Source of the DNA: Calocera cornea HHB12733
Taxonomy: Eukaryota > Basidiomycota > Dacrymycetes > Dacrymycetales > Dacrymycetaceae
Assembly: GCA_001632435.1 (NCBI GenBank)
Contig: KV423922.1
Location: 8,983 to 72,982 of the forward strand
Length of the DNA: 64,000 nt
Direction: 5' to 3'
Shown here one piece after another: positions 12,044 through 23,370 of the stretch. The notes beneath the pieces are model-generated. The model was given only the letters and a program-made list of their open reading frames with translations. It was not told the DNA's origin and did not search any database. How positions within the stretch are numbered: the stretch's first letter is position 1; every line of letters begins with the position of its first letter. The position numbers were made by a program, and so were the translations under genes.

Positions 12044-12680
12044 GGCTCAGTCAGTGGAGTCTTCTGCCAGTCACTGTTCAGTCCACCAGTACTTGCAAGT
12101 CACTGCTTGCCAGCAGAAATGGCAGGACAGAAGCAGGACTCAAAATTATAGGATACTGGGGCAGCAACTGGCTCAATGGGCTATGCCAGCAGTCACTGTT
12201 CTGTACACCAGCGCACACAGAATAGTGACTGTTGAGTGCAGCAGTGGTTCCAATACAGTTTCTGTGCAGCAGTACTTGCAAGTTACTGCTCCCACTGGCT
12301 CACTGGGCTATGCCAGCAGTCACTGTTTTCTACACCAGTGCTCACAGAATAGTGGTGACAGTGACTGTTGAGTGCACAATGCTTCCAAAACAGGTTTTGT
12401 GCAGCAGTACTTGCAAGTCAGTGCTCCCACTGGCTCAGTCCGCTATGCCAGCAGTCACTGTTCTGAATAGCGACTGTTGAGTGCAGCAGTGCTTCCAAAA
12501 CAGTTTCCGTGCAGGTGCACAGGAGTGTGAGAAGGAGACAGTGGTGACGACTGTAGGATACTGGGGCAGCAACTGGCTCAATGGGCTATGCCAGCAGTCA
12601 CTGTTCTGTACACCAGCGCACACAGAATAGTGACTTGAGTGCAGCAGTGGTTCCAATACAGTTTCTCCGCTGCACTAGGG
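12044..12680. repeat. Degenerate tandem repeat, about five units of 126-143 bp
   Basis: The motif GGCTC(A)...GCTATGCCAGCAGTCACTGTT recurs at 12,044 (diverged), 12,170, 12,297, 12,432 and 12,575, a spacing of 126, 127, 135 and 143 bp. Between the anchors each unit carries GTGCAGCAGTACTTGCAAGT or GTTGAGTGCAGCAGTG plus a TTCCAA(A/T)ACAGTTT block. The units at 12,153-12,270 and 12,557-12,672 are nearly identical over more than 100 bp, with a 2-bp deletion after AGTGACT in the latter. The last unit runs straight into a relic of a membrane-protein gene. No coding role is apparent. Confidence 0.85.
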
Positions 12681-12790
12681 CAACGCCTATCTCGACGGCA
12701 CTCGCTAGTACGACGAGTTCCAACCAAAGCGCTACTCTGAAACTCGAAGCGGCCAGCACTGGGATTAGTTGCATCGGTGCCAAAGACCAT
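12665..12790 (-). pseudogene. Relic of the C-terminal end of a four-TM protein gene
   Basis: On the minus strand this stretch reads LASAVEIGVALVQR, which closely matches the C-terminal IATSAVEIAVALVLRSAF of the intact protein at 15371-16774. At DNA level 12,673-12,702 matches 15,411-15,440 with only a few changes (shared ACTAG.GCAAC.....TCTCGACGGCACT). Only the last membrane segment is preserved. The rest of the gene is absent, and tandem-repeat DNA replaces what would be its 3' end. It is best explained as a broken duplicate. Confidence 0.55.
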
Positions 12791-13193
12791 CTACGAGAGA
12801 CGACGTTGGAGTATGAAAGCGAGGCTGTAAGGATTCATATTCGTTCGCCCTGGTTTGCTTCCGTAGTCAACCTCAGCACCTTACACGTACGATCACCTAT
12901 CCCCCCGTAGTTGATCTGTATGTTGGTGCTCCAATGTACAGAAGATTAGCCTATGGTTGGCCCCCCAGGGTGCGTAACGAGATTTCAACTCCTTTCAGAG
13001 GGTGATGCCCATGTACAGTATCGTGTCTTCCTCGCGTGTGAGTCCTGGCTACTGTCGGTAATTACAGAGATTTTACTGCTACAACCAACAGGAAGCCGAT
13101 GCAATGGGTATCATACGGTCACAGCTACGCTGCTCTCAATCGTCTGTTCCGATCGAGCTTTTCTGCCCCGATGACCCTTTCTTTCATGGTCCT
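12791..13193. other. Intergenic, downstream of the DUF6533-type gene
   Basis: No gene supported. It contains the 3' flank of the minus-strand DUF6533-type gene and possibly more remnants of the broken four-TM gene. Confidence 0.4.
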
Positions 13194-14538
13194 AGAGTCG
13201 TGCCTTGGCCCGTGATGTCCGTCGCTGCCGGCATTGTCATATCCCATCCGTTCATCGAGGTTGTGGCTTGTCGAAGGTTGAGGACGATCCGGCAAGGAAG
13301 TATACAATATATCGCGATGTCGATAAAGAAGGGCACATAGAACCATGAGCTATTCTGTGCTGATAGAACCCCGTTGGTGATTGTCAGAGCTGAAGGACAT
13401 GAGCGCGTTAGTTGGTGGGCATGGAGAGCATGTAGAAGGTCTACTCAAGGTGCAAGCGGCAGTCACGAAGGCTAAATGCTGTCATCAGCTGACATGCCTT
13501 ACACCGGTCCGTATCGAGCAAATACCATCTCGATAAAGGACAGCCGTAAGGGGAGAAGGCTTGTAGACTGACAAGGTCATCAGGGGAGCGGCTCGTAACC
13601 ACAAAAAGCTGCTTACGAAACCTGATACCCGCAAGAACCGTCATGACGAATGTAACTGTTGCAAAAGTAATATAAGCAGCGGTCTGGAACCTTAGGAAGT
13701 CACGCACATCCTTCGTACGTTGCGATGACAATAAACAGCTTCAAGGTAGCCGATGCCGCAGCTGGAGTAACCACAGTCCCACAACCCGGAAACCCAGAAA
13801 AGTACTCATTCTCATCCGGTAAGACGCCTAGCATGGAGTATGCCGTGTATATCAAGCCTAGTACTACCGTACATACCCATGCAAGACCGACAATGACGGC
13901 ACATAGTCGAGATCGGTTCCAGATCGCCCAAGTACGCAGACCAAAGATGAATGTGGAGCAGACATACGTGACAACGGCAGTGCTACCTGAGTGAAGAATT
14001 TCGGTGAGAGTGGTGTCTGCATTATACAGGTTAATGCTTACATAGAAGCCAATACATGACTCCTTTGCAAGCCATATAAGTTGCCGAGTTTCCGAACTCC
14101 ACTGCATTGTCTAGTTAGTTCACACCCCGCTAGGTTTCCCACAATACTTGCCATAAAAATAGGCCATCACGTCAATGAAACCCATGTACCGGACGAACAG
14201 AAAGATAACTTTCATTGGCGTCCATTTGGATTTCCAAATCAAGTCGATCTCCTGAGTGAGAGATAGCCCAAAGTCATAAACCTGTAGCCCCTCAACCTTG
14301 TCTTCCTTCAGGCTCGAAGTCTGGACGTACAAACAGGGTCGCAGCGACGCCTTAGCAATGCATGGTCAGTTGGAGCCTATGTGCGCAGAGTCAGGTACCG
14401 ACAAAGTCCGAACTGCAACCTGTTAGCCAACAGCTACGTAACAAGAGACAGCTGACTCACGTTAGCTCTCAGCTCAGCTTGCCACAGTGCTATTAGCAGG
14501 TCCGATAGAAGGGAGTTCTCAGGGGTTGTGGTGGACAT
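13194..14538 (-). CDS. DUF6533-type seven-TM-like membrane protein, copy 1
   Basis: Reading begins at ATG 14538 (MSTTTPENSLLSDLLIALW), splices at AAC|GTGAGTCAG near 14,460, and resumes with the diagnostic block YDFGLSLTQEIDLIWKSKW (about 14,220-14,280) followed by MKVIFLFVRYMGFIDV. Later exons contain TAVVTYVCSTFIFGLRTWAIW, a hydrophobic segment ending in a YTAYSML block, the FPGCG motif, a membrane segment YITFATVTFVMTVLAGI, VLYRDGIC, and a final exon CRIVLNLRQATTSMNGWD ending at TGA 13196-13194. This order matches basidiomycete proteins carrying the N-terminal domain Pfam names DUF6533. They have about seven predicted helices and no established function. All segments remain open across plausible 50-60 nt introns, so the gene looks intact. 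A close relative lies at 22.0-23.4 kb. Confidence 0.7.
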
Positions 14539-15370
14539 TGTTGTGTCTGTTGGTGCGTAGGATGTTCGTTGAACGCAACCAAATTGGCTTGTCACCTGTC
14601 GGGTTGTTGATTTGAATAACGCCCCCAATCTCTTTCCTTAAGAGGTCGGTGATCGTTGATGCCAACAGAGTCAAGTTAGTGAGATAACTCGTGTAGCGCA
14701 ACATAAGGATGTCCGAGGTGATAGCTAGAACCACAAACGGTGCTATGCACAATGCCAGCTCGGTCAACAAGAAGAGCAGCCGTCCTAAAATATGACGAGC
14801 GCATCACTAGGTCTATTGTATGAGGACACTATCAATTTCACAGTTGATAGCATCAGTGGTTTGCAGTGTCGTTTTTGCAACGTTGTTCCAGCCCGGTCGC
14901 GCGAGTTTCACGCGACGATATTCTGTCCTGCTCTGCTAGTCGAGAAACGTGTGTTAGTTCGCTTGGGCTCGTTTCAGCCAGTCTGTCTCTGATTGTTCTT
15001 GTTTTCAGGCACATAAGAATGACAGCTGTCTGTACCGCACGAAGCGCAGCACAATCGGTTGCACGCCCTAGCTGCCTTTCTTCTAAGCGAGGAGAGGATT
15101 TTGTTGAACACTAATACGCCGTGACGCGTGCGCGCCGTGCGCTGACCTTTCATCTTGTCTGTGTGCTCCCTAAACGTTAGCGGGCGGTGCAACCGAATCA
15201 TTGCTGGCAGCGTGTAGTTGATTGTCCCTCATGCTGAAGAACCATTAGATAGCGTAGGTAGAATTGTCGTGCATTCTTCCACCCTTACAAGCCATCGACC
15301 TCAGTCCTGTGCCCCGTTGTTTCACTGCCCTGCGCTGACAGTCATTCGTTGGAATTCGCGGCTTCATCAA
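14539..15370. other. Divergent/tandem spacer
   Basis: Between the start of DUF6533-type copy 1 and the 3' end of the four-TM gene, both on the minus strand. A hydrophobic open frame on the minus strand at 14770-14519 (LALCIAPFVVLAITSDILML) is out of frame with the downstream gene and ends within it. I do not support it as a gene. Confidence 0.4.
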
Positions 15371-16774
15371 TCACCATTTATATCGGCCCGGGGTAAAAGC
15401 ACTCCGCAACACTAGAGCAACGGCTATCTCGACGGCACTTGTTGCAATCGTGAAAATCCCCGATGCCTGCATCGACGATTTTCTGGAGGGTGACGTTGAA
15501 CTAGAGCTCCCGTTCGATACGCCTGCATCAGGATCAATGAGGGACATGGTGATCGCGAGCAAAGCGATGCCTCCAAACGCAAACACCGCTGACGTAATTA
15601 TATATATCCGGAGCGTTCTTCGCGCGTGTATGTCGCGATCGAGATCGATTGCTTCTGCTCCCAGGATAATTGTTGTCGCGCCGGCGGCAACTGACGCGCA
15701 AACAAATAGAGCGGAGGCCCAGGCCAGAACAACGACATCGCCTCTTGTTCCCGAAAATACAGCGGACCATGCTACTGATGCGCCGAAGAAGGAGATCGCG
15801 GCCAACGTGGCGATGTTTGTCTTATATGTGCCGATAGAGCTGAGGACTTCTTGCATGGTCCTTTGTCCGTCATCTCGATAGCCACCTTTTTCGGCGGTTC
15901 GTTGCGATCGAAGCGGGGTTTGACGCCGTCGAGTTGCGCTCCGGATGTGCTCCCGCACACGCGTCTCCGTGGTTTCCTCTATTCCACGCAGTCCAGGCCC
16001 TAGAGTTGCCGACGTAGTCGAGTGTGCGATGACGTCAGGCTGAAGAGGCGGCAATTCGACCTCACGGGAGACGATGACGAGATTGTCCAATGCATCCAAT
16101 TGCATGTCGATCCACTCGTACAATAGGGCAAACCATCGATATTCCCCCGCGACGTCCGCTGGTGCGACCTGTTGCCAGGATGCGAGCGGCAACCTTGTAA
16201 CTGAGTCGAAGAAAGACCTCCATCGAGGCGTGTTCGCGTTCCATAAGGCCTGGAGTTGATCGATGCCGACCGACAGACGAACGTCCAGCTGCTTGTTCGC
16301 AGGGGTCGCCAAATCACCCATGCGGAGCTCCTGATAGCTGCGGCGATCCTCAGCGGAAAAGGCGAAATTTCGCACCAAGACATTCGTATATTGGTTGGGT
16401 GATCGAAGATAGAGCTCGTTGCTCTTGGTGAGCTCTTGGGCGAACCAGCCGTCCTTTTCCGCCATCCATTTGATCTCCTCCTCGTGCCGCGATCCATCGC
16501 CCAGTGCTGGGACCAATCTCGACGTGCTGGGCATGATGCCCCTATTGTCTTCAGCAGGGTATCGATGTATCAGATGGTCGGGAACAACATGGTTCTGGGC
16601 TTTCGGTGGTTCCGGTTTGCCCTCATCGAGCGTATCTGAGCGTTGAGAGTTTGGAGCTGTATCGTTGGTTGGAAGGGCGGCCCCTTCATCCTGAATGCCC
16701 CTCTCGCCATGAGGGAGTCTGTGCTCGCATACCCCATCGGATGATATGTTGTCAACCTGAGCGGAAGTCTCCAC
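15371..16774 (-). CDS. Four-TM membrane protein with acidic/hydrophilic N-terminal domain
   Basis: A single uninterrupted frame of 467 codons starts at ATG 16774, unusual in this intron-rich window. Residues 1-110 are polar and probably disordered. Residues 110-260 form a soluble helical region (DGWFAQELTKSNELYLRS, WFALLYEWIDMQLDALD). Four hydrophobic segments then follow: ISFFGASVAWSAVF, VVVLAWASALFVCASVAAG, IYIITSAVFAFGGIALLAI and IFTIATSAVEIAVALVL. The protein ends TPGRYKW. I do not recognise the family. The architecture, soluble helical domain then two TM hairpins, resembles other unnamed basidiomycete membrane proteins. A relic of a second copy at about 12.7 kb shows the family has duplicated locally. 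A further upstream exon in the 16.8-17.1 kb region is possible but not needed. Confidence 0.6.
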   Translation of the reverse strand: METSAQVDNISSDGVCEHRLPHGERGIQDEGAALPTNDTAPNSQRSDTLDEGKPEPPKAQNHVVPDHLIHRYPAEDNRGIMPSTSRLVPALGDGSRHEEEIKWMAEKDGWFAQELTKSNELYLRSPNQYTNVLVRNFAFSAEDRRSYQELRMGDLATPANKQLDVRLSVGIDQLQALWNANTPRWRSFFDSVTRLPLASWQQVAPADVAGEYRWFALLYEWIDMQLDALDNLVIVSREVELPPLQPDVIAHSTTSATLGPGLRGIEETTETRVREHIRSATRRRQTPLRSQRTAEKGGYRDDGQRTMQEVLSSIGTYKTNIATLAAISFFGASVAWSAVFSGTRGDVVVLAWASALFVCASVAAGATTIILGAEAIDLDRDIHARRTLRIYIITSAVFAFGGIALLAITMSLIDPDAGVSNGSSSSTSPSRKSSMQASGIFTIATSAVEIAVALVLRSAFTPGRYKW

Positions 16775-18891
16775 TTTGGCAGAATCACATTCACTAGGTG
16801 CTTCAGACTCTGGCGACCCATGAACATGAAGCTGCCGTACATGTTCACCATTAGAGTGGACATTCGATCGCAGGAAGGCGGCCCGCGTACTTGTGTCATG
16901 AACATATTGTCGTATACTCGTGTAGAGGACGACCCGTTATATCTCTGGGTTGCTTGACGTGTAACTGTTGAAGGTAGAGATTGAGAATTTGACAGCCATA
17001 GGTGCCTATCATTATCGTCGCTGGTCGTCGTGAGGAGCACCGCTTTCCCGAGACCAGCGAAGACCTTTCCCACTGTGTCGGGAGCAAAACATGCCCCTCG
17101 TACCTCATGCCCTCAGCGCACTTAAGTCGAGCCGTCCCGCTCTCTATCTATCATCCATGACCATCTCTTGGCTTCTCACTCTGGCTCTGCATGCCTGCCA
17201 AGCACTTCCACAGATTGTGACGGGGGCTGTATCTAGTACACCGAGTACCAACCTGTCCGCTGCTGGCGCTTATTGATAATCAAGACATCCGGCGTAGAAG
17301 GCAATCGACCCGCAAGTATCCCTGCTACCCAGACCATGCCTTACTCGCTCTCAGGGTAACACGGTCCGTATACCGCGATTACAGGGGAAAGGACTTTCCT
17401 CGCCAGCAATAGCAATCCAATGACGCGATAAGACAAGTTGCTGGTTCACGACATAGCCGTTTGAGGTGCCTTGATGATCCACGAAATACTGGATTCGGCG
17501 CTAAGACGCAAACTTCTCGGAATGGTTCAACTTCGCACAGGCACACCGGCGCTTCCAACTCACCGATATCTCTCCGCACACCATGCAACTTCCATCGCCG
17601 AGCCTAACATCTTCCACGATTCCTGCCCCTGCGATCAGCCGGAGCCGGTGAATGAGACTGAGGGAGAGAGGGTGCCGAAGAACCGAGGCTTCCGGAAGGT
17701 CGCAAGCTGTCCATGCGGTTGGCGCGCTACACCTACGCGCTCGTTCTCGTCGGGCGCCGCAGACAATACGATGACCACGTCACTTCCCAACTTCACTCTG
17801 GATTGTGAATTTCTCCAGAGTGCACTGGAGGATCCTCCCGAATCAATTGCGAGGCGGCACTTGGATCTCGGTACGCGATTGTGGTTGGCATCATACCCTA
17901 TGAGTAGCTTACCAGCTGCAACACGATGCCGACGGTTTGTCAGGATGAACGACACAACTGCCTTTATCTTCTCTTCGCATATACCCGGCTATGCCGATGC
18001 ACAGGCATCTGACTGCTTCGAGCGAAGCTGTCTTTGGCGGACACGGAAGTCATTGAAATATCCTCCTGTCCTGAAATGGAGCCGTCTTCTAGCTCCCCAA
18101 CGATACCATTCACCTCAGCTATTCCCTGCCGTATTCGACGGTTTCAACCGCAATTCTCAGCGATTATGTGAAGATCATCTTGAAACTTGGTGACAAGGGC
18201 TAGCGGACGACGTCGGTCGCTCGGGGTAACAGTACTGTACTCGATTGCAAACTCGTGCAGGCACTGAGGTGGTCTAGATAGGCATACATATATCGAGAGC
18301 ATAAGGCTTAATGGCGTGTGCCGGGTGGAACCTTCACTGTAGCCGAGTGATCGAGTGTGTTCGAGACGCTTCCAATCGATCTACCGTATCCACATCTCAA
18401 GGGTTCCGAGGTTCCAGAGGGAGACTATTTTGACGGATAGCGCCCAGCCGCCCGGGAGTCAAACATCTCATTATTTCCAGCTAAACTTTTACCAATGAAC
18501 TCACGATAATTATGGAGTCACTGCATAGCCTGTTCGGATGGTGGTCGGCTATGACGGCTTGAGCAATGCTGCCCGACTCGATCGCTTCGTACCATTCGCG
18601 CGCATGGGTAACCTTCTCCAAAAAGGGATTGATTACATAAGCGCTGGAAACTTGTTCGAAGCAGTGTCGTCTTATACTTGGTGTTCCCCATTATGTCAGC
18701 CCACGGCGTTCATGCGTTTCGCGGTACTATTCGACTCAAGACCGCGTGCCCAGAGGTCGTGGTTCCGGCTGTCTATGGTCGCTCTCGCTGAACGCTCGCA
18801 TATCCCCGGTGGAAGAAGATATGTTGCTCCAATCCTATAAAATGCGGTTCGCTGCAACCAAGTCAAGTTCAAGATACGCCCGCCGAGGACC
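16775..18891. other. Region without a supported gene
   Basis: About 2.1 kb with only fragmentary open frames. The longest, 17471-18193 on the plus strand, has no recognisable domain and an opposing frame on the minus strand. It is probably non-coding, or a degraded gene. The last 200 bases should contain the promoter of the GMC gene at 18,892. Confidence 0.45.
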
Positions 18892-21851
18892 ATGTCGAAC
18901 CCAACATATTTTGCTACGCTTGGCGACGTTGTGGGTAATGCCTTCGACTACATCATATGTGGTGCGCATTCTTCTCTTCCGTGATTCCATGTATCGGCTC
19001 TAAGTGGGCTTGTACAGGCGGCGGTGTATGCTCTACTATCGGCCAGACTCTCCGCGTTATTGAGTAATCTCTAGGCAGCTGGCTTGACCCTCGCAGCTCG
19101 ACTCTCTGAAGACCCACAAGTATCTGTACTCGTCCTAGATGCAGGTCGCGCAAACCTAGATGATCCAGCTATCCTCGTTCCAGCCCAGTACTACCGACAA
19201 GTATTTGACGAACGCTATGATTGGAGCTTCACCACCGTCCCTCAGAAGCACTGCAACAACAAGTCGTTTATGTGGGCTAGGCAAGCGGGCTTTTCCTAGC
19301 ACGATCCCTATGCGTGACTCATCGCATTTAGGGGGAAGAGTCTCGGAGGGTCATCCGCGATGAATTTTTTCGTATACAGCCGTCCTGCTGCTGAGGATAT
19401 CGATGGTGACTCCCCATGCGCATGTGGAGAGTAGGCGAGACTGATTCCAGATATAGCGTGGGAAGAGTTGGGCAATCCTGGATGGAACTGGTCCAACCAT
19501 TTGAAGTACATGAAACGCAGCGAAAAGTCAGTCGGATCTCATGCTGAAGGCTATCTAGCTTACCGCATACAGGTTCACGCCTCCATCTCCCATCCAAACA
19601 GAGGTATTCCGGCAGACGTATGAGCCGGAGTATCACGGGGATAAGGGGGAATTGCAAGTCGGATTCCCCATTCTCATCACGGATTATGAGGTACCGTTTC
19701 AGGAGGTCAGTTAGATACAACCCGTGAAGTCTAGCACTGAATATTCTTGACAGGCCTTTAATAGTCTTGGAGTACCGACCGCCAAGGAACCAGTAAGCTA
19801 GAAATTTGATCAGAGGTGGATGTGATCACTGACGTCCCCCTAGTTAGGTGGAAATGTACATTCTTCACGTCACTTCGTTGCATCGAGCTGACTTCGGGTA
19901 GAATTATGGAACGGGGATGGCCGCAAATACCATCGGTAACGCATAGTTACCACTAAACTTTTGGATCGATCTCAAGTCTATTCAGATCCCACGACAAAGA
20001 CGAGATCATATGCCGTAACGGTGACTTACAAGTTCCCCTAGTCCCATATGCTAGTATACTGATTGTGCACAAGGCCTATTACCTTCCAAACAAGGAACGA
20101 ACCAACCTGAAGGTCCTTCTTGGGGCGCACGTTAACAAACTGGTTTTCAAGAGCCCGGTCAAGGACGACCTACTTACAGCTGAAGGAGTCGAGTTTAGCT
20201 GCGAGGGCGGCGTGCATGTAGTCCAGGCGAACAGAGAAGTGATCCTTTCCGCCGGGTATGGATACTCATAATTTCCGAAGTTCCATAATTACTCACAGAT
20301 GTGGACAGAGGTATCAAGTCCCCTCAGATCTTGGAGCTCTCCGGAATTGGCGATCCCGCTGTATTGACTCCTCTGGGAATTGATTGTGTGGTACCACTAC
20401 CGGGGGTGGGTAACGGTGTCCAAGAACATGTGATCTGCCCGGTATCTTTCGGTCAGTGGGACTTTTCACTTGTGAATCGATTCTAACGAGTTGCGTTAAT
20501 GGTAGAGCTCCATCACAAGGACGGAGGCTATAACACCCTCGATATTCTGAGAAACCCTGCTGTCGCGGAAGCTGAGATGAAACGCTTGTGGGTTGCATCT
20601 CATCTTCCAACAAGTCTTGTGTATTGAGCAGCCAATCTAGCGAGAAACAGGAAGGGATACACACCCTGGGCCTGTCCAATTTCACCTTTGCGTCTCTCCA
20701 GCAGACGTCTCATGCCGCTCAAGACCTTATCGATGCAGTGTCGCTGAAGCTTGATCGAGACCACACCGAAGGCCGAATCAGCGACGCCCTGTGGGACCAA
20801 TATAAGATCCAGCTTCGAGTGCTTCGAAGTGAGAAGTCCGTCGATTTGGAATGGATGATACTCCCTACGGTTCGTGGAGACAAGCACGTCATTAACACCC
20901 GTTTCTGATGGCGGTCTAGATCGGGACGAGGGGCACTGTGCCCGAAGACGGGAAGGCGTATCTTACCATCGTCATCGGTCTGAATCATCCGTTTTCTCGT
21001 GGTTCAATTGTAAGCTTCCCATTCATCTTGAACCCAGTATTGGTTTCACATCACTGTACTCAGCATATCGCCTCTACCGATCCGCAGCAGCAACCCCTCT
21101 GTGATCCCCACTATCTTGAAAATGACTTCGGTACGTTCCCATCACTGCAAATAGAGAATGTGATGCTCACGACGACAACGTACTTCAGACATGCAACTCC
21201 TTGTCGAGGGATTCAAGTTTGCTCGGAAGCTCACGGAGACGGAGGCCTTGAAATCTATTATTGGTTCGTTCATTGGAACGGAGGCGATGCACTTCACTGA
21301 TCTTCACAACAGCGGGCGAAATAGATCCCGGATCGGAAGCACAGACCGAGGAGCAGATCAGAGGTAAGCGTATCTGGAAGAGCATGGATCGATCTGGCAC
21401 TCATCCCATCATCTCAGCGCACATTATAGACGAGCTGTCCACAACATTTCGTGAGTCAAATTATCACTTGAAACGCAGCTTGTCTCATTGTTCTTGCAGA
21501 TACATGCGGTGCCTGCTCCATGCTCCCACGTGAGAAAGGGGGGGTCGTAGATCCTGCATTGAAGGTTCGGAGCCGGTTTCAGTATCCCGTGTTATAAGTC
21601 GCATAACCCCATCTCCTAGGTTTATGGTACCACAAACGTTCGGGTTGTTGACTTGTCAATTGTTCCCTTGCACATCGCTGCACATACACAGGGTAAGCAT
21701 CCTTGTAATACCCTGCACTTTCCACTAACATGAGTATGAATTGAAAGCCACTGTGTACGGCATCGCTGAACAAGGTGCGCTGAGTCACGTCGAGAAATAC
21801 CCAAATACTAATATACACTCAGCTGCCGACCTTATCCTTGGAAAGATCTGA
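18892..21851 (+). CDS. GMC oxidoreductase, copy 1 (about 620 residues, about 23 exons)
   Basis: FAD-dependent glucose-methanol-choline family enzyme; the substrate is unknown but probably an alcohol. ATG 18892 opens MSNPTYFATLGDVV. There is no signal peptide, so an intracellular enzyme is likely. The FAD-binding motif DYIICGGGAAGLTLAARL is assembled from exon 1 (18892-18961), an 8-nt micro-exon (19018-19025) and exon 3 from 19,075. An intron at 19281-19331 starts with GC, after which WARGKSLGGSSAMN continues in frame. Other family marks are PPSPIQTEVFRQTYEPEYHG, a 12-nt exon (19844-19855), LPNKERTNLKVL, SPQILELSGIGD, LGLSNFTFASLQ, LNHPFSRG and CSMLPREKGGVVD. The C-terminus VVDLSIVPLHIAAHTQ carries the conserved catalytic-type His, with the partner His in FHTCGACSM; the stop is TGA at 21849-21851. 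All joins keep phase, so I call it intact. Compared with copies 2 and 3 it has an extra PPSPIQ exon. Confidence 0.85.
19281..19331 (+). other. GC-AG intron in GMC copy 1
   Basis: The intron begins GCAAGC and ends ATTTAG. Removing it joins TGG GCT AG to G GGG AAG, giving the family-conserved WARGK. Without it the frame stops at TAG within the intron (about 19,297-19,299). Confidence 0.8.
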
Positions 21852-22034
21852 TCAGGATGTAAACGGATCGATAGATTTGTGCACTTTAGAGTGGATATCA
21901 ATGATGCATCGCGGGATGAACGCGAAACTACATTATAAGATCCTGACCGGCCACTATCGGAGCTGCTTGCCCCTCCTGTTGTAAGGAATGACCCGGTATC
22001 TCTGGCCCGGCAATATCTTCCACGGCTAAGTCTG

Positions 22035-23370
22035 CTACACTGGCTCGTCCATCTCTTCTCGTGGTAGCGCCTGTGCGGATGGAGCTGTTGACTTGACGGT
22101 CGTGAGGTCCCACCCATCCAGGGAAGACGCCGCCTCCCGAAGATTGAGAACGATCCGACAAGGCAGGAATAAAATACAGCACGAAGCTGATGAGAGATGG
22201 CAGGTAAAAGCTTGTGCTGCTCATGTAGCACAGTACGGTGTTGTTGATGGTCAGCGCTTGAACGGTGTCAGATGGTTGAGAGCTTGTGAAGTCAGTGGAC
22301 CGACTCAATAAGCATGTTGACGCTAGGGATGCTGGATCGCCTGTAAGCTCGCGTCGGCCATGTTCAAGACCCAACCTTGCCGTCTCGATAGAGAACATAA
22401 ATGAGAGAAGACGGATGATACCCCGACGTAGGCTGAGTGAATTATCTCAAGGGATCAAAAAGGACACTCACAATAGCGAATACCATGCAAGACAGTCATA
22501 AAGAAGATTACTTCCTAACTGAATGTATTATGAGTCAGACTTAACTGGCAGCACGATAACTCATATCCTTCGTACGATGCCAAGCACATATACGCCTTCA
22601 ACGTGGCGGTTGCAGTGGAAGAAGTATTTCTTATGCCACACCCCGGAAAACTAGAAAATGGCGCATTTCTGTCGGTACGCAGACCCAGAATAGCATAGAT
22701 ATTGTAGAGTAATCCGACCATCGCCACGCAGCTCCATGCGACGATGAGGATGGCGGCACAGAGTCGGTTTCGATCCCAAATGGCCCAAGTAGGAAGACCG
22801 AAGATGATTGCAGCACAGACGTAAACTACTGAAGAGGTCGCTACGCGAAGTCTCGGCTTGGGTCAATAAGCTTCAGGCAGAGCAGCGCACATAGAAGCCA
22901 GTAGTTCACAACCGTGCATGTCGTCTCAGTCACCGGTTGTCCGAATTTCACTATCAACCAAATTCAGTGTACGTATTGTACACGGAATCGAAGAGAAGTA
23001 GCTCTCACCTTACGAATACGAAAAGAAACCGACTACGTCGATCCAGCCCATACATATATCGAATGAAAGGAACAGAGAGACTATCCGCGTCCAGCGGGCT
23101 TTCCAAATCAACCTCTTCCCTTGCTCAAAGGTAAGAGCATAGTCGTATATCTGGAGGAGGTTTAGGACTGCGGGAAGAGACATCACTCACACTTACCATG
23201 ACGATTACCGCAATGCCTAAACTATGATCAGTATGCCTCGGCGCAAACGGAGGAAGGCACGGACATATCCCATACTGCAAATATCTGATTAGCCACTCTC
23301 TCCATTCAAGCGCTCGCGAGTGAAATAGCTTACATCAGCAGCCAGCTTGATATTCAACAGCTCCAGTGGA
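22035..23370 (-). CDS. DUF6533-type seven-TM-like membrane protein, copy 2
   Basis: The diagnostic domain is LLQIYDYALTFEQGKRLIWK (minus strand, about 23,100-23,160), followed by ARWTRIVSLFLSF and a WIDVV end. Downstream segments include YNIYAILGLRT, the FPGCG motif, VIFFMTVLHGIRY, VLYRDGK, and a final exon CRIVLNLREAASSLDGWD ending at TAG 22037-22035. The pattern matches copy 1 block for block, including RIVLNLR followed by GWD. The N-terminal exon is uncertain: a hydrophobic LGIAVIVM segment (about 23,210-23,235) splices well to the domain exon, but I could not find a confident start codon, so 23370 is an estimate. The membrane segments are open and appear functional. This gene and copy 1 bracket the four-TM gene and GMC copy 1. 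Confidence 0.6.

Noticed and set aside
17157..17276. Short frame MTISWLLTLALHACQALP resembling a signal peptide
   Set aside because: Only about 39 residues with no downstream exon; a hydrophobic stretch of this size occurs by chance.
17471..18193. 240-codon open frame upstream of GMC copy 1
   Set aside because: No recognisable motif, no splice partners, and an antisense open frame of similar quality.
18892..21851. GMC copy 1 as a pseudogene
   Set aside because: Apparent stops disappear once the GC-AG intron and small exons are recognised; all joins stay in phase to the C-terminal AADLILGKI.
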